Of a stretch of DNA of 64,000 bases, positions 46,782 through 56,205 are shown one piece after another. Origin of the DNA: Citreimonas salinaria. GTDB taxonomy: Bacteria; Pseudomonadota; Alphaproteobacteria; Rhodobacterales; Rhodobacteraceae. A model generated the notes under the pieces. The model was not told where the DNA came from. It ran no database searches and saw nothing but the letters and a program-made list of their open reading frames with translations. How positions within the stretch are numbered: position 1 is the first letter of the stretch; each line of letters starts with the position of its first letter. The translations under genes were made by a program, and so were the position numbers. Where the stretch lies: contig NZ_FNPF01000016.1 of the NCBI RefSeq assembly GCF_900107235.1, positions 1-64,000 of the forward strand, read 5' to 3'.

Positions 46782-46868
46782 GTCTTCTCCTCCCATCATG
46801 CCGGTTTGCCCGGCACAGTCCGGTCCCCTCCGAACCGGCGGCCGCTTGTGACGCGGCCTTGGTCGTCC

Positions 46869-46897
46869 ATTCAGACAGGGGTCACGCTGCCGGTCAA
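46869..46897 (-). promoter_or_regulatory. Candidate promoter of the CoA-ligase/LIV operon
   Basis: On the minus strand, TTGACC (complement 46892-46897), 17 nt, CTGAAT (complement 46869-46874). This predicts a leader of about 80 nt. Just upstream (46912-46930) lie two direct repeats, TTGCGGAAT and TTGCGAAT, 11 bp apart, a possible activator site between this operon and the divergent kinase gene. Confidence 0.5.
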
Positions 46898-47045
46898 CTT
46901 TTTCCTGATGTTTGCGGAATCCTTGCGAATTGTAACAGGCGTGCTGCCCCGGCGGCAGCTTCCCGGCGACCGAAGCGCGGCGCTTGGCGCGGCCCCGCAC
47001 CCGGTGTAGCCACACGGTATGGCATCGGGGCGGGGAGGATCGCGC

Positions 47046-48980
47046 ATGGCCAGCACGCACGCGCTCATGCAGGCCGGGCTGAACCTGATCCAGCAGGCCA
47101 TCTCGATCTACGACAGCGATCTGCGGCTGGCGGCCTGCAACGCCCGCTTCGCCGAGCTGTTCGACCTGCCCGCGGCCCTCACCCGCCCCGGCGCGCGCTT
47201 CCGCGACACGGTGCGCCACCTGGCCGAGCGCGGCGAATACGGCCCCGTCGACGACCTCGAGTCGTTCGTCGACACCCGCGTCGAACAGGCCCGCGCGTTC
47301 GAACCGCATTACATGGAGCGTCCCCGCGCCAACGGCCGCTTCATCAGCGTCGAGGGCGCGCCGCTGCCGCAGGGCGGTTGGGTCACCGTCTACACCGACA
47401 TCACCGCCGTGAAGGCGCAGGAAAGCCTGCTGCGCACGCGCTCGGAACTGCTGTCGGAAGAGGTGCTGAAACGCTCCGAGCAGCTCTCGCAGACCAACCG
47501 CGAACTGGCCGCCACGATCACCGCGCTGGAGGAGGCCCGCCGCGAGCTGACCGAGATGGAGGCCCGCACCCGCACCACGACCGAGATGATGCCCGCCCAC
47601 ATCGCCCGCCTCGACGCGGCCGGGCGCTACACTTTTTCCAACAAGCGGCTGTCGGCGGTCCTGCCCGGCCGGCCCTCGGACATCCTCGGGATGACGATGG
47701 AAGAGGCGCTCGGCCCGCAGGCCTTCGCCCGGGTCGAGCCGCATCTGCGCGCCGCCTACGAGGGACGGCAAAGCATCTTCGAATTCACCGACGCGCTCTC
47801 CTCGCGCCGCATCCGGGGCGCCTTCACCCCCGACCCGCTGGAACGCGGCGTCTACATCCTGTCGCAGGACGTGACCGAGGAAACCCAGGCCCGCGCCGCG
47901 CTGCAACAGACACGGCGGCGCGAACTCGCCGCCCAGCTGACCAGCGGCCTTGCGCACGATTTCTCGAACCTGCTGACGATCATCATGGGCATGCAGTCCA
48001 AGCTCGCCCGCCTCGATCTGCCGCCCGAGGCCGATCCGCTGGTCGCCGCCACCATGCAGGCGGCGCGGCGCGGCGGCACGCTTCTGTCGCGCATCGCGGG
48101 CGTCACCAGCCACCGCGCCTGGCGCCCCGAGCCCGTCGTCCCGGCCGAGCTTCTGGACGAGCTCGCCACGCTGGCGCGCCCCTCGCTGCCCGGCACGATC
48201 ACGCTCGACGTGACCTGCACGCTCGAGGGCGCTCTGATGCTCGACGCGGGGATGTTGCAGGATTCGCTGCTCAACCTCGTGCTCAACGCCCGCGACGCCT
48301 GCGGCGCCCAGGGCGACACCGACGGCCACGGCGAGAACAGCGCCGGGGGCCGCATCACGATCGAGGCCGGCGAGCGGCAGGGCATCTGGTTCGAGATCAT
48401 CGTCTCCGACACCGGCCCCGGCTTCACCGACGAGGCGCTGGCCCGCGGGCGCGACCCGTTCTTCACCACCAAGGGGGGCGAAGGCTCGGGGCTCGGGCTG
48501 GCGATGGTCTACGACATGACCAAGCTCGCCGGCGGCGACCTGCGGCTGGCCAACACCGACGCGGGCGCGCAAGTCACGCTGCGCCTGCCCCTGCGCCGGG
48601 CCGAGACGGTGGCACGCGCCGGCCTCGTCCTGCTGGTCGAGGACGCGCCGGAACTGCGCGAAAGTGTGCGCGAGATGCTGACAGGCATGGGCTTTTCCGT
48701 GGTCGAGGCCGCATCCGTAGCCGAGGCGATCCTGCTGGCCGAGGGCCTGCCCGACATCGCGCTGGTGCTGTCCGACATCGCCCTCGAAGGCGACCGGCCC
48801 GGTGCCGCCCTGCCCGACCTGCTGCCCGGCCACGACGTGCGGCTGATGACCTCGCTGCCGCCCGGCGACTCGCTGCGCAGGCGCGCGCAGGCCCGCGCGC
48901 CGGTCATCGCCAAGCCGTTCACGGCCGCCGACCTCGCGCGCTTTCTCGGCGTCCCCGCGTCGGGCGCGGAGGACGCCTGA
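47046..48980 (+). CDS. Hybrid sensor histidine kinase with two PAS domains
   Basis: 644 residues, soluble (no membrane helix). A PAS-like domain (about 5-115, ISIYDSDLRLAACNARFAELFDL), coiled coil (about 118-175), second PAS (about 180-280), then the H-box SGLAHDFSNLLTIIMGMQ with phosphoacceptor His near residue 303. The ATPase domain has NLVLNARDAC (N-box), SDTGPGF (G1) and GSGLGLAMVYDM. A C-terminal receiver (about 520-640) shows LVEDAPE, SDIALEGD with the phosphoacceptor Asp, and AKPF. Start chosen for GGGGAGGA 6 nt upstream. It probably senses a cytosolic signal and pairs with the downstream regulator. Confidence 0.9.
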   Translation: MASTHALMQAGLNLIQQAISIYDSDLRLAACNARFAELFDLPAALTRPGARFRDTVRHLAERGEYGPVDDLESFVDTRVEQARAFEPHYMERPRANGRFISVEGAPLPQGGWVTVYTDITAVKAQESLLRTRSELLSEEVLKRSEQLSQTNRELAATITALEEARRELTEMEARTRTTTEMMPAHIARLDAAGRYTFSNKRLSAVLPGRPSDILGMTMEEALGPQAFARVEPHLRAAYEGRQSIFEFTDALSSRRIRGAFTPDPLERGVYILSQDVTEETQARAALQQTRRRELAAQLTSGLAHDFSNLLTIIMGMQSKLARLDLPPEADPLVAATMQAARRGGTLLSRIAGVTSHRAWRPEPVVPAELLDELATLARPSLPGTITLDVTCTLEGALMLDAGMLQDSLLNLVLNARDACGAQGDTDGHGENSAGGRITIEAGERQGIWFEIIVSDTGPGFTDEALARGRDPFFTTKGGEGSGLGLAMVYDMTKLAGGDLRLANTDAGAQVTLRLPLRRAETVARAGLVLLVEDAPELRESVREMLTGMGFSVVEAASVAEAILLAEGLPDIALVLSDIALEGDRPGAALPDLLPGHDVRLMTSLPPGDSLRRRAQARAPVIAKPFTAADLARFLGVPASGAEDA

Positions 48981-49027
48981 CTGCGCGGCCGCTTTCCCGC
49001 GCCCCGCGCTTGCGCTAAGTCCGTCGC

Positions 49028-49726
49028 ATGAGCGCCCTGGTCTCCATCCTCGACGACGAACCGGCGATCCGGTCCATGCTGGCCGACGCCCTGGCCGAGG
49101 CCGGCTTCCGCACCATGACCTTCGGCCGCGCGACCGAATTCGAGGCCGCCTTGCGCCGCACGGTTCCCGACGTCTGCCTCGTCGACCTGGGCCTGCCCGA
49201 CCGCGACGGCCTCAGCCTCGTGCACCGGCTCGCGCTGGAAAAGGGCGCGACGGTCATCATCATCTCGGGGCGCGCGCAGGTGCAGGACCGCGTGACCGGG
49301 CTGGAACTGGGCGCCGACGACTACATCATCAAGCCCTTCGATCCCGCCGAGGTTGTCGCCCGCATCCGCGCCCGCCTGCGCACCCAGGCGCGCCCGCAAA
49401 GCCACGGAGACCTCGCGCGCTTCAACGGCTGGACCGCGCATTTCGACCGCTACGCCCTGGTCGACGAACAAGGCGCCGAGACGCCCTTCAGCCATGCCGA
49501 GGGCGCTGTGCTGCGGCTGTTCCTCGAAAGCCCGAAACGCCTGATCAGCCGCGCGCACATGCAGGAATCCCTGGGCGGCGGCGCGGGCGAAAGCTTCGAC
49601 CGGGCGATGGACGTGCGGATCTCGCGCCTGCGCACGAAGCTTCGCGAGGACCCGAAGAACCCGCGCCTGATCAAGACGATCTACGGCGCCGGCTACATCT
49701 TCCTGGGCGACGTCACCTGGGAGTGA
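49028..49726 (+). CDS. OmpR-family response regulator
   Basis: 232 residues. Receiver domain (1-120): acidic pocket LDDEPA, phosphoacceptor Asp in LVDLGLPD (about 57), the Thr/Ser-position segment IIISGRA and the Lys in DDYIIKPFD. C-terminal winged helix (about 135-230): HAEGAVLRLFLESPKRLISR and the recognition helix region FDRAMDVRISRLRTKL, ending TIYGAGYIF. Cognate of the hybrid kinase 47 nt upstream. The adjacent divergent CoA-ligase/LIV operon is the natural candidate target. Confidence 0.93.
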   Translation: MSALVSILDDEPAIRSMLADALAEAGFRTMTFGRATEFEAALRRTVPDVCLVDLGLPDRDGLSLVHRLALEKGATVIIISGRAQVQDRVTGLELGADDYIIKPFDPAEVVARIRARLRTQARPQSHGDLARFNGWTAHFDRYALVDEQGAETPFSHAEGAVLRLFLESPKRLISRAHMQESLGGGAGESFDRAMDVRISRLRTKLREDPKNPRLIKTIYGAGYIFLGDVTWE

Positions 49727-49762
49727 GCGAGCCGCGGGCTCTGCCCGCGTCCGCGCAGCGGA

Positions 49763-49795
49763 TTCCCCCGGCATACTTTTCGGACGAAAGAAGCC
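49763..49795 (-). repeat. Dispersed intergenic repeat, copy C (inverted)
   Basis: On the minus strand, CTTCTTTCGTCCGAAAAGTA then TGCCGGGGGAATC. It matches copy A (2920-2951) in CTTC, TTTC, CCGAAA, TA and CCGGGGG. It lies between the convergent response-regulator and M20 genes. Confidence 0.55.
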
Positions 49796-49805
49796 GCGGC
49801 TGGCG

Positions 49806-51017
49806 TCAGGGCGCGGCGGCGGCCGCGGCGTGGGCCAGCGCGCGCAACCCGGTGACCAGGTCCGCCTCGGCGGTGTCTTCCTCGAAGGCGTGGCTGATGC
49901 CGCCGATCGAGGGCACGAACAGCATCGCCGACGGCATCAGCCGCGCCACGTTGCTGGCATCGTGCAGCGCGCCAGACGGCATCTCGCGCCAGCGTCCCGG
50001 CGCCATGGCCTCGGCCGCGTCGCGCAGCGCCGCGCGCAGGCCCGCATCCATCGCCACCGGCTCGATCCCCAGCATCGGCCCGAAGCCGACCTCCAGCCCG
50101 CGCGCCTCGGCGACCTCGGCGGCGGTGTCGCGGATGATCGTCTCCATCCGCTTCAGCCGGTCGGGATCGCCGTCGCGCCACTGCATCGAGAACCGCGCGC
50201 GGCCCGGCACGATGCTGGAGGCGTCGGGGTGCAGCGCCACGTGGCCGATCGTCCAGACCGTCGCCGGGGTGACCACGTTGGCGAAGCGCTCGTTCAGCGT
50301 GGCGTTGAACGCCGACAGCGCCTGGAACGCGTCGCGGCGCAAGTGCATGGGCGTGGTGCCCGCGTGGTTCTGCTGGCCGTCGAAGGTGATGACCATGTCG
50401 CGGATGCCGACGATCGCCTCGACCACGCCCAGCGCCTCGGTCGTGCCGTCCAGCACCGGGCCCTGCTCGATATGCATCTCCAGGAACCCGGTGAAGCGGC
50501 CCGGATCGACCGGAGCGCCCAGCCGGTCGCCCATCACGGCGCGGGCGTCGCCCAGTGTGACGCCCGAATGGTCGGTCAGCGCATCGGCCTCGGCCTGCGC
50601 CAGCAGCCCGGCCCAGGCCGCACTGCCCGTCGTGACGCCAAAGCGCCCCTCCTCGTCCTGAAACGAGACGCAGGACACCGCCGGGCCTCCCGCCTCGCGC
50701 GCGGCGCGAGCGATCTCCAGCCCCGCGACCGCGCCCAGCGCGCCGTCCAGCCAGCCGCCTTCGGGCTGCGTGTCGGTGTGCGACCCCACCAGCAAGGATT
50801 GCCCCTCGGCCAGCCCGAACAGGTTGCCCATCGGATCGAACCGCGGCTCCAGCCCCGCGTTGCGGATGCGGGCGGCGAACCAGTCGCGCGCCTCGATGTC
50901 GGCGGGGGAATAGGCGGGGCGTACGACGCCCTTGCCCACGCCCGACGCACCGATGGCGCGCAGCGCGTGCAGGTCTGCCAGGAAGCGGTCGGGGTTCACG
51001 GGGATGTCGTTCGTCAT
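49806..51017 (-). CDS. M20-family amidohydrolase (N-carbamoyl-L-amino-acid hydrolase type)
   Basis: 403 residues, dinuclear metal amidohydrolase. Metal and catalytic motifs: [16 protein letters not shown] (about 77-92), [10 protein letters not shown] (about 115), HIEQGPVL (about 180), and HDASNVARL near the C-terminus. A dimerisation domain sits in the middle. The group includes beta-ureidopropionase, allantoate amidohydrolase and carbamoylases; the substrate is not fixed here. The start at 51017 ([12 protein letters not shown]) has GAAGG upstream. Divergent from a class IV aminotransferase across 103 nt. Confidence 0.88.
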   Translation of the reverse strand: MTNDIPVNPDRFLADLHALRAIGASGVGKGVVRPAYSPADIEARDWFAARIRNAGLEPRFDPMGNLFGLAEGQSLLVGSHTDTQPEGGWLDGALGAVAGLEIARAAREAGGPAVSCVSFQDEEGRFGVTTGSAAWAGLLAQAEADALTDHSGVTLGDARAVMGDRLGAPVDPGRFTGFLEMHIEQGPVLDGTTEALGVVEAIVGIRDMVITFDGQQNHAGTTPMHLRRDAFQALSAFNATLNERFANVVTPATVWTIGHVALHPDASSIVPGRARFSMQWRDGDPDRLKRMETIIRDTAAEVAEARGLEVGFGPMLGIEPVAMDAGLRAALRDAAEAMAPGRWREMPSGALHDASNVARLMPSAMLFVPSIGGISHAFEEDTAEADLVTGLRALAHAAAAAAP

Positions 51018-51120
51018 GTCTGGACCTTCGCGCATCACCGGGCGTCCCGCAAGCGCCGCCCGGTCTGGACCTTCGCCGCGCACCCGCCTAGCGTGCGCCG
51101 CGACACGAGAAGGGGAAGAC

Positions 51121-51987
51121 ATGGCCACCGGACGCAACATCCGCACCTATTTCGACGGCACCTGGCACGACGGCGACGCGATGGTCATGCGCGCCAGCGA
51201 CCACGGCGCCTGGCTGGGGTCGAGCGTCTTCGACGGCGCCCGCCACGTGGACGGAATGGCCCCCGACCTGCGCGCCCATTGCGACCGGGTGAACCGTTCG
51301 GCCCGCGCGCTGATGCTGAAGCCGACGGTAGATACGGACGCGATGGTCGAGATCGTGCGCGAGGGACTGGCCGCCTACCCGAAGGAGACGCCGCTCTACA
51401 TCCGGCCCATGTACTGGGCGCTGGACGGCGATGCCGCCGTCATCGCCCCCTCGCCCGAGCGCACGGGATTCGCCGTCGCGCTCGAGGAAATCCCCATGCC
51501 CGCGCCCGACGCCACGGTCACGCTGGGGCGCACCCGCTTCCGCCGCCCCGTGCTTGAAGACGCGGTGGTCGACGCCAAGGCGGGCTGCCTCTACCCCAAC
51601 AACGCGCGGATGCTGGCCGACGTGCGGTCGCGCGGCTTCGGCAACGCGCTGGTGGCCGACGCGATGGGCAACGTCGCCGAATCCGCCACGTCGAACGTGT
51701 TCATGGTCAAGGACGGCACGGTCTTCACGCCGATCCCCAACGGCACGTTCCTCGCCGGCATCACCCGCGCGCGCCACATCGCCAACCTGCGCGCCGACGG
51801 CATGGAGGTGGTCGAGACCGTGCTGTCCTTCGCCGATTTCGACGACGCCGACGAGGTCTTCCTGTCCGGCAACCTGGCCAAGGTCACGCCCGTCACGGGG
51901 TTCGAGGACATCCCGTACCAGGTCGGCCCGGTGACGCGCCGCGCGCGCGAGCTTTACTGGGACTGGGCCCGCTCGGGCACCGCCTGA
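51121..51987 (+). CDS. Class IV aminotransferase (branched-chain type)
   Basis: 288 residues, PLP fold-type [18 protein letters not shown] opens the small domain; the cofactor lysine is in [16 protein letters not shown] (about 158); EGNV-like [17 protein letters not shown] and [10 protein letters not shown] are family motifs. It swaps amino groups between branched-chain amino acids and 2-oxoglutarate, though D-amino acid and aminodeoxychorismate lyase relatives share the fold. AAGGGGAAG precedes the ATG. Its divergence from an M20 amidohydrolase suggests amino-acid salvage. Confidence 0.88.
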   Translation: MATGRNIRTYFDGTWHDGDAMVMRASDHGAWLGSSVFDGARHVDGMAPDLRAHCDRVNRSARALMLKPTVDTDAMVEIVREGLAAYPKETPLYIRPMYWALDGDAAVIAPSPERTGFAVALEEIPMPAPDATVTLGRTRFRRPVLEDAVVDAKAGCLYPNNARMLADVRSRGFGNALVADAMGNVAESATSNVFMVKDGTVFTPIPNGTFLAGITRARHIANLRADGMEVVETVLSFADFDDADEVFLSGNLAKVTPVTGFEDIPYQVGPVTRRARELYWDWARSGTA

Positions 51988-52069
51988 TCGCGTTCGCCCC
52001 ATCGGCGCGCGCTTGCCAGCGCGCGGCCCGCGCGCCATGCTGCGCGACGGGAGCGGGGAGACCGTAACG

Positions 52070-52525
52070 ATGCGCAAGTTTCTGGTGGTGCTGGACGACA
52101 GCCGCGAATGCCTCAACGCGATGCGCTTCGCGGCGATGCGCGCGAACAAGACCGGCGGCGGCGTCGCCGTGCTGTCGGTGATCGCGCCGGAAGATTTCAA
52201 CCACTGGATCGGCGTCGGCGAGGTCATGCGCGAAGAGGCCCGCGAGCGCATCCAGGCGCATTTCGAGGTCTATGCCAAGTGGATGCGCGACCGCCAGAAC
52301 GTCGACCCCGAGCTGGTCATCCGCGAGGGCGAGCAGGTGCCCCAGATCATCGCGCAGGTGCGCGAGGACCCCGAGATCGGCGTGCTGGTGCTCGGCGCCG
52401 CCTCCGAGGGCAAGGGCCCCGGCCCGCTGGTGTCGCAACTGACCAAGACCGCCGGGACGCTGCCCATCCCGATCACCATCGTGCCCGGCGACTTGTCGAA
52501 GGAGCGGCTCGAGGCCATTACCTGA
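52070..52525 (+). CDS. Universal stress protein (UspA family)
   Basis: 151 residues. Begins MRKFLVVLDDSRECLNAMRF, the UspA beta1-helix1, and ends with the nucleotide-contact region LGAASEGKGPGPLVSQL (about 110-127), here without the full G-2x-G-9x-G(S/T) ATP motif. Probably a dimeric cytoplasmic stress protein. The start at 52070 (GGGGAG upstream) is preferred to an ATG at 52013. A 161-nt gap downstream shows nothing distinctive. Confidence 0.85.
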   Translation: MRKFLVVLDDSRECLNAMRFAAMRANKTGGGVAVLSVIAPEDFNHWIGVGEVMREEARERIQAHFEVYAKWMRDRQNVDPELVIREGEQVPQIIAQVREDPEIGVLVLGAASEGKGPGPLVSQLTKTAGTLPIPITIVPGDLSKERLEAIT

Positions 52526-52686
52526 GCGACCACCGGACCGGCGCGCATGTCCGCCGCGCCCTTGGCGGGCCTGCCCGGGAACCGCTCGCCATCCGCCGGG
52601 CCCTGCCGGAATCGCCGCCGGCTTGATCTGGCGCAAGGTGTCTTCGCGCGGCTCCGCCTAGCCTGGACCGCGAAAGGAACCCCGCC

Positions 52687-53190
52687 ATGCCCGCCGCAAC
52701 GAGCAAATCCGATCTGCGCGACACAATCGCGCGCGAGTTCGACAAGCTCGACGCGCTGCTCGACCGGGTGCCGGCAGAGGCGCGGCTCGCCCCCGATCCC
52801 GAGGCGGACGGCATGACGCCGAAGGATGTCGTCGGACACCGCGCCGCCTGGATCGACCTTTTTCTCGGCTGGTACGCGCAGGGCCAGGCCGGCGCGAAGG
52901 TGGCGATTCCCGCACCCGGCTACAAGTGGAACGAACTGAAACGATTCAACGCGGATCTGCGCGCGGCGCAGGCGGACATGACCTGGGACGAGGCGCGCGC
53001 GCTTCTGCGTGACAACCACGCGCGGCTCATGGCCTTCATCGACGCGCACGACGACGCGACCCTCTACGGCGGCCCCATGCAGGGCGGCGGGAACGACTGG
53101 ACCCCGGGGCGCTGGGCCGAGGCGGCGGGGCCATCCCATTACCGCTCGGCGGCGAAGTACATCCGCGCGCGGCTCCGGGCGCCCGCGTGA
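52687..53190 (+). CDS. ClbS/DfsB-family four-helix-bundle protein
   Basis: 167 residues. Opens SKSDLRDTIAREFDKLDALL, with a DVVGHRAAWIDLFLGWY helix (about 48-64) and ALLRDNHARLMAFIDAHDD. These match the ClbS/DfsB (DUF1706) group of DinB-like bundles. Named members protect against DNA-damaging compounds such as colibactin, but most homologues are uncharacterised. The stop lies 3 nt before the iron-box-like repeat of nfuA. Confidence 0.8.
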   Translation: MPAATSKSDLRDTIAREFDKLDALLDRVPAEARLAPDPEADGMTPKDVVGHRAAWIDLFLGWYAQGQAGAKVAIPAPGYKWNELKRFNADLRAAQADMTWDEARALLRDNHARLMAFIDAHDDATLYGGPMQGGGNDWTPGRWAEAAGPSHYRSAAKYIRARLRAPA

Positions 53191-53193
53191 AAC

Positions 53194-53210
53194 TTTAGAA
53201 TCGTTCCAAA
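53194..53210 (+). promoter_or_regulatory. Irr-type iron control element upstream of nfuA
   Basis: TTTAGAA-TCG-TTCCAAA, a near-perfect inverted repeat (one mismatch between arms). It matches the iron control element bound by Irr in alphaproteobacteria, which I recall as TTTAGAANNNTTCTAAA. It ends 2 nt before the -35, a place from which Irr could block or help RNA polymerase. The downstream product is an Fe-S cluster protein, which fits. Assignment to Irr rather than another regulator is inference. Confidence 0.65.
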
Positions 53211-53212
53211 CC

Positions 53213-53241
53213 TTGACGCGGGCCGGCGCCGGGCGCATATA
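53213..53241 (+). promoter_or_regulatory. Promoter of nfuA-tsaB-rimI
   Basis: TTGACG (53213-53218), 17 nt, CATATA (53236-53241), with TATAGG overlapping. Transcription would start near 53248, about 20 nt before the nfuA ATG, whose ribosome site is AAAGGAACG. Confidence 0.65.
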
Positions 53242-53267
53242 GGGCGCAGCCAAAAGGAACGTCCGCC

Positions 53268-53831
53268 ATGTTCATCCAGACCGAATCCACGCCGAACCCG
53301 GCGACACTGAAATTCCTGCCCGGCCAGACCGTGCTGGAGATGGGCACCGCCGATTTCCCCGCGCCCGAAGCGGCCGAAGCCTCGCCGCTGGCGCAGCGAC
53401 TCTTCGGGGTCGAGGGCGTGACCGGCGTGTTCTTCGGCACCGACTTCGTGACCGTGACCAAGGCCGACGGCACCGATTGGGATCACGTCAAGCCGGCGAT
53501 CCTCGGCGCCATCATGGAGCATTTCCAGTCCGGCCAGCCGGTGATGAGCGACGGCGCCACCCAAGGCGGCGGCCATGCCGAGCACACCGGCGAGGACGGC
53601 GAGATCGTCGGCCAGATCAAGGAACTGCTCGACAGTCGGGTCCGTCCGGCAGTGGCGCAGGACGGCGGCGACATTACCTTCCACGGCTTCGACCGCGGGG
53701 TCGTCTACCTGCACATGCAGGGCGCCTGCGCGGGATGCCCGTCCTCGACCCTGACGCTGAAGATGGGCATCGAGAACCTGCTGCGCCACTACATTCCCGA
53801 AGTGACCGAGGTCCGGCCCGTCGCCGTCTGA
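53268..53831 (+). CDS. NfuA/NifU-type Fe-S cluster carrier
   Basis: 187 residues: an N-terminal Nfu_N domain (1-90, MFIQTESTPNPATLKFLPGQ) and a C-terminal NifU-like domain (about 110-187) with the cluster-binding pair Cys154/Cys157 in GACAGCPSSTLTLK. It carries [4Fe-4S] clusters to apo-proteins, as a dimer. First gene of an operon with tsaB and rimI; the iron-box upstream ties its expression to iron supply. A common Rhodobacterales order. Confidence 0.92.
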   Translation: MFIQTESTPNPATLKFLPGQTVLEMGTADFPAPEAAEASPLAQRLFGVEGVTGVFFGTDFVTVTKADGTDWDHVKPAILGAIMEHFQSGQPVMSDGATQGGGHAEHTGEDGEIVGQIKELLDSRVRPAVAQDGGDITFHGFDRGVVYLHMQGACAGCPSSTLTLKMGIENLLRHYIPEVTEVRPVAV

Positions 53832-53845
53832 GCGACGCGCGGGGC

Positions 53846-54547
53846 ATGACCTCAGATCCGCTGATCCTTGGCTTCGACACGTCGGCGGCGCATTGCGCCG
53901 CCGCGTTGCTTCGGGGCGACACGCTTCTTGCAAGGACGCACGAATCGATGGCGCGCGGCCAGGCCGAGCGTCTGATGCCGATGCTGCAGGACCTGCTGGA
54001 CGCGCAGGGCGTGGCCTGGGCCGATCTGGCCGCGCTGGCGGTGGGCACCGGCCCCGGCAACTTCACCGGCATCCGCATCGCCGTCTCGGCCGCGCGCGGG
54101 CTGGCGCTGGGGCTGGGTATTCCCGCGATCGGCGTCTCGGGGTTCGAGGCGCTGGCGGGACCGGACGGGCCTGCGGGCGGTGACGCGATCGTCAGCCTGC
54201 CCAGCACCCGGCGCGGCAGCGACGTCGTCCTCATGGCCTTCCGCGACGGCCGGCCCGCCGGCGCGCCCGTGGAACTGGCACTGGATGCCCCCCCGCCCGA
54301 CACCCTGCCCCGCCACCTGCCCGTGATCGGCGCCGAGGCCACCGCGCTGACGGAACGCTTTGGCGGCGCCGAAGCCCAGCCCCGCGACCTCGACGCGAGG
54401 GGCGGCATCGCCGAGGCGCTGAGCCGCGTGGCGCTGCACCGCCTGCGCGCCGGGGAATCCTTCGACCGGCCCGCGCCGCTCTACATCCGGCCCGCGGACG
54501 CGGCGCCCGCGCGCGACGCGCCCCCGCGCATCCTCGATGACGCCTGA
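53846..54547 (+). CDS. tsaB: tRNA threonylcarbamoyladenosine biosynthesis protein TsaB
   Basis: 233 residues, ASKHA fold. [20 protein letters not shown] opens the nucleotide-binding domain and [21 protein letters not shown] (about 66-86) is the TsaB signature. TsaB supports TsaD and TsaE in making t6A37 in ANN-reading tRNAs. It lies 14 nt after nfuA and overlaps rimI by 11 nt. Confidence 0.93.
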   Translation: MTSDPLILGFDTSAAHCAAALLRGDTLLARTHESMARGQAERLMPMLQDLLDAQGVAWADLAALAVGTGPGNFTGIRIAVSAARGLALGLGIPAIGVSGFEALAGPDGPAGGDAIVSLPSTRRGSDVVLMAFRDGRPAGAPVELALDAPPPDTLPRHLPVIGAEATALTERFGGAEAQPRDLDARGGIAEALSRVALHRLRAGESFDRPAPLYIRPADAAPARDAPPRILDDA

Positions 54548-54950
54548 CGCGCTGGCCGCAATGTCGGCGCGCGCCTACCGCCACATGCGCCCGTGGTCCG
54601 CGCGGGATTTCCGCGACGCGTTGGCAGCGCCCGGCGCACTGCTGACCACGGCGCCCGGTGCCTTCGTGCTGGGCCGCGCGATCGCGGACGAGGCCGAGAT
54701 CCTTGCGCTGGCCGCGGACCCCGCGACGCAGCGCACCGGTCAGGCCAGCGCCGCCCTGGCCGCCTTCGAGACCGCGGCGCGCGCCCGTGGCGCCACGCGC
54801 CTGTTCCTCGAGGTCGCTGCCCGGAACGCGCCCGCCCGTGCCTTCTACGCCGCGCGCGGCTTCGCCGAGGCCGGGCGCCGCCGCGCCTATTACCGGCTGC
54901 CGGACGGCATGACCGACGATGCGCTGATCCTGACCAGGGACCTGGCCTGA
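54537..54950 (+). CDS. rimI: Ribosomal-protein-alanine N-acetyltransferase-like GNAT (RimI)
   Basis: 137 residues, slightly shorter than E. coli RimI (148). The acetyl-CoA loop normally Q/RxxGxG/A is seen in [18 protein letters not shown], with the central Gly-Xaa-Gly weakened to [22 protein letters not shown] and [11 protein letters not shown] match RimI. It acetylates the N-terminus of ribosomal protein S18 and possibly other proteins. Overlaps tsaB by 11 nt, the usual tsaB-rimI pairing. Confidence 0.85.
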   Translation: MTPDALAAMSARAYRHMRPWSARDFRDALAAPGALLTTAPGAFVLGRAIADEAEILALAADPATQRTGQASAALAAFETAARARGATRLFLEVAARNAPARAFYAARGFAEAGRRRAYYRLPDGMTDDALILTRDLA

Positions 54951-55001
54951 GGCAGGCAGCCCGGCACCGCGGCCCGAACGCTGCGTCCGCCGAAAAAGCG
55001 G

Positions 55002-55032
55002 TTGACCACCCCTTGCACCCAAGGCCTAAATT
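55002..55032 (+). promoter_or_regulatory. Candidate promoter of the BMP/nucleoside ABC operon
   Basis: TTGACC (55002-55007) followed by CTAAAT (55026-55031, 18-nt spacing) or TAAATT (19 nt). The leader of about 50 nt contains CCTC/GAGG (55043-55052), able to form a small hairpin before the AGGGAG ribosome site. Confidence 0.45.
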
Positions 55033-55088
55033 GGCGCCACCTCACGAGGCGGGCCAACCCCGCCCGGTCCACCCCAGGGAGCTACCAA

Positions 55089-56093
<1,005 letters not shown>

Positions 56094-56205
56094 TCGCGCG
56101 ACGCGATGGCCCGCCACGCGGCGGGCCCGATGCAGGGGCCGCGGCGACGCGGCCCCTGCACCATTGCACGACCACCAGCACGACCTGCCGAAAAGGCCGA
56201 CAGCA

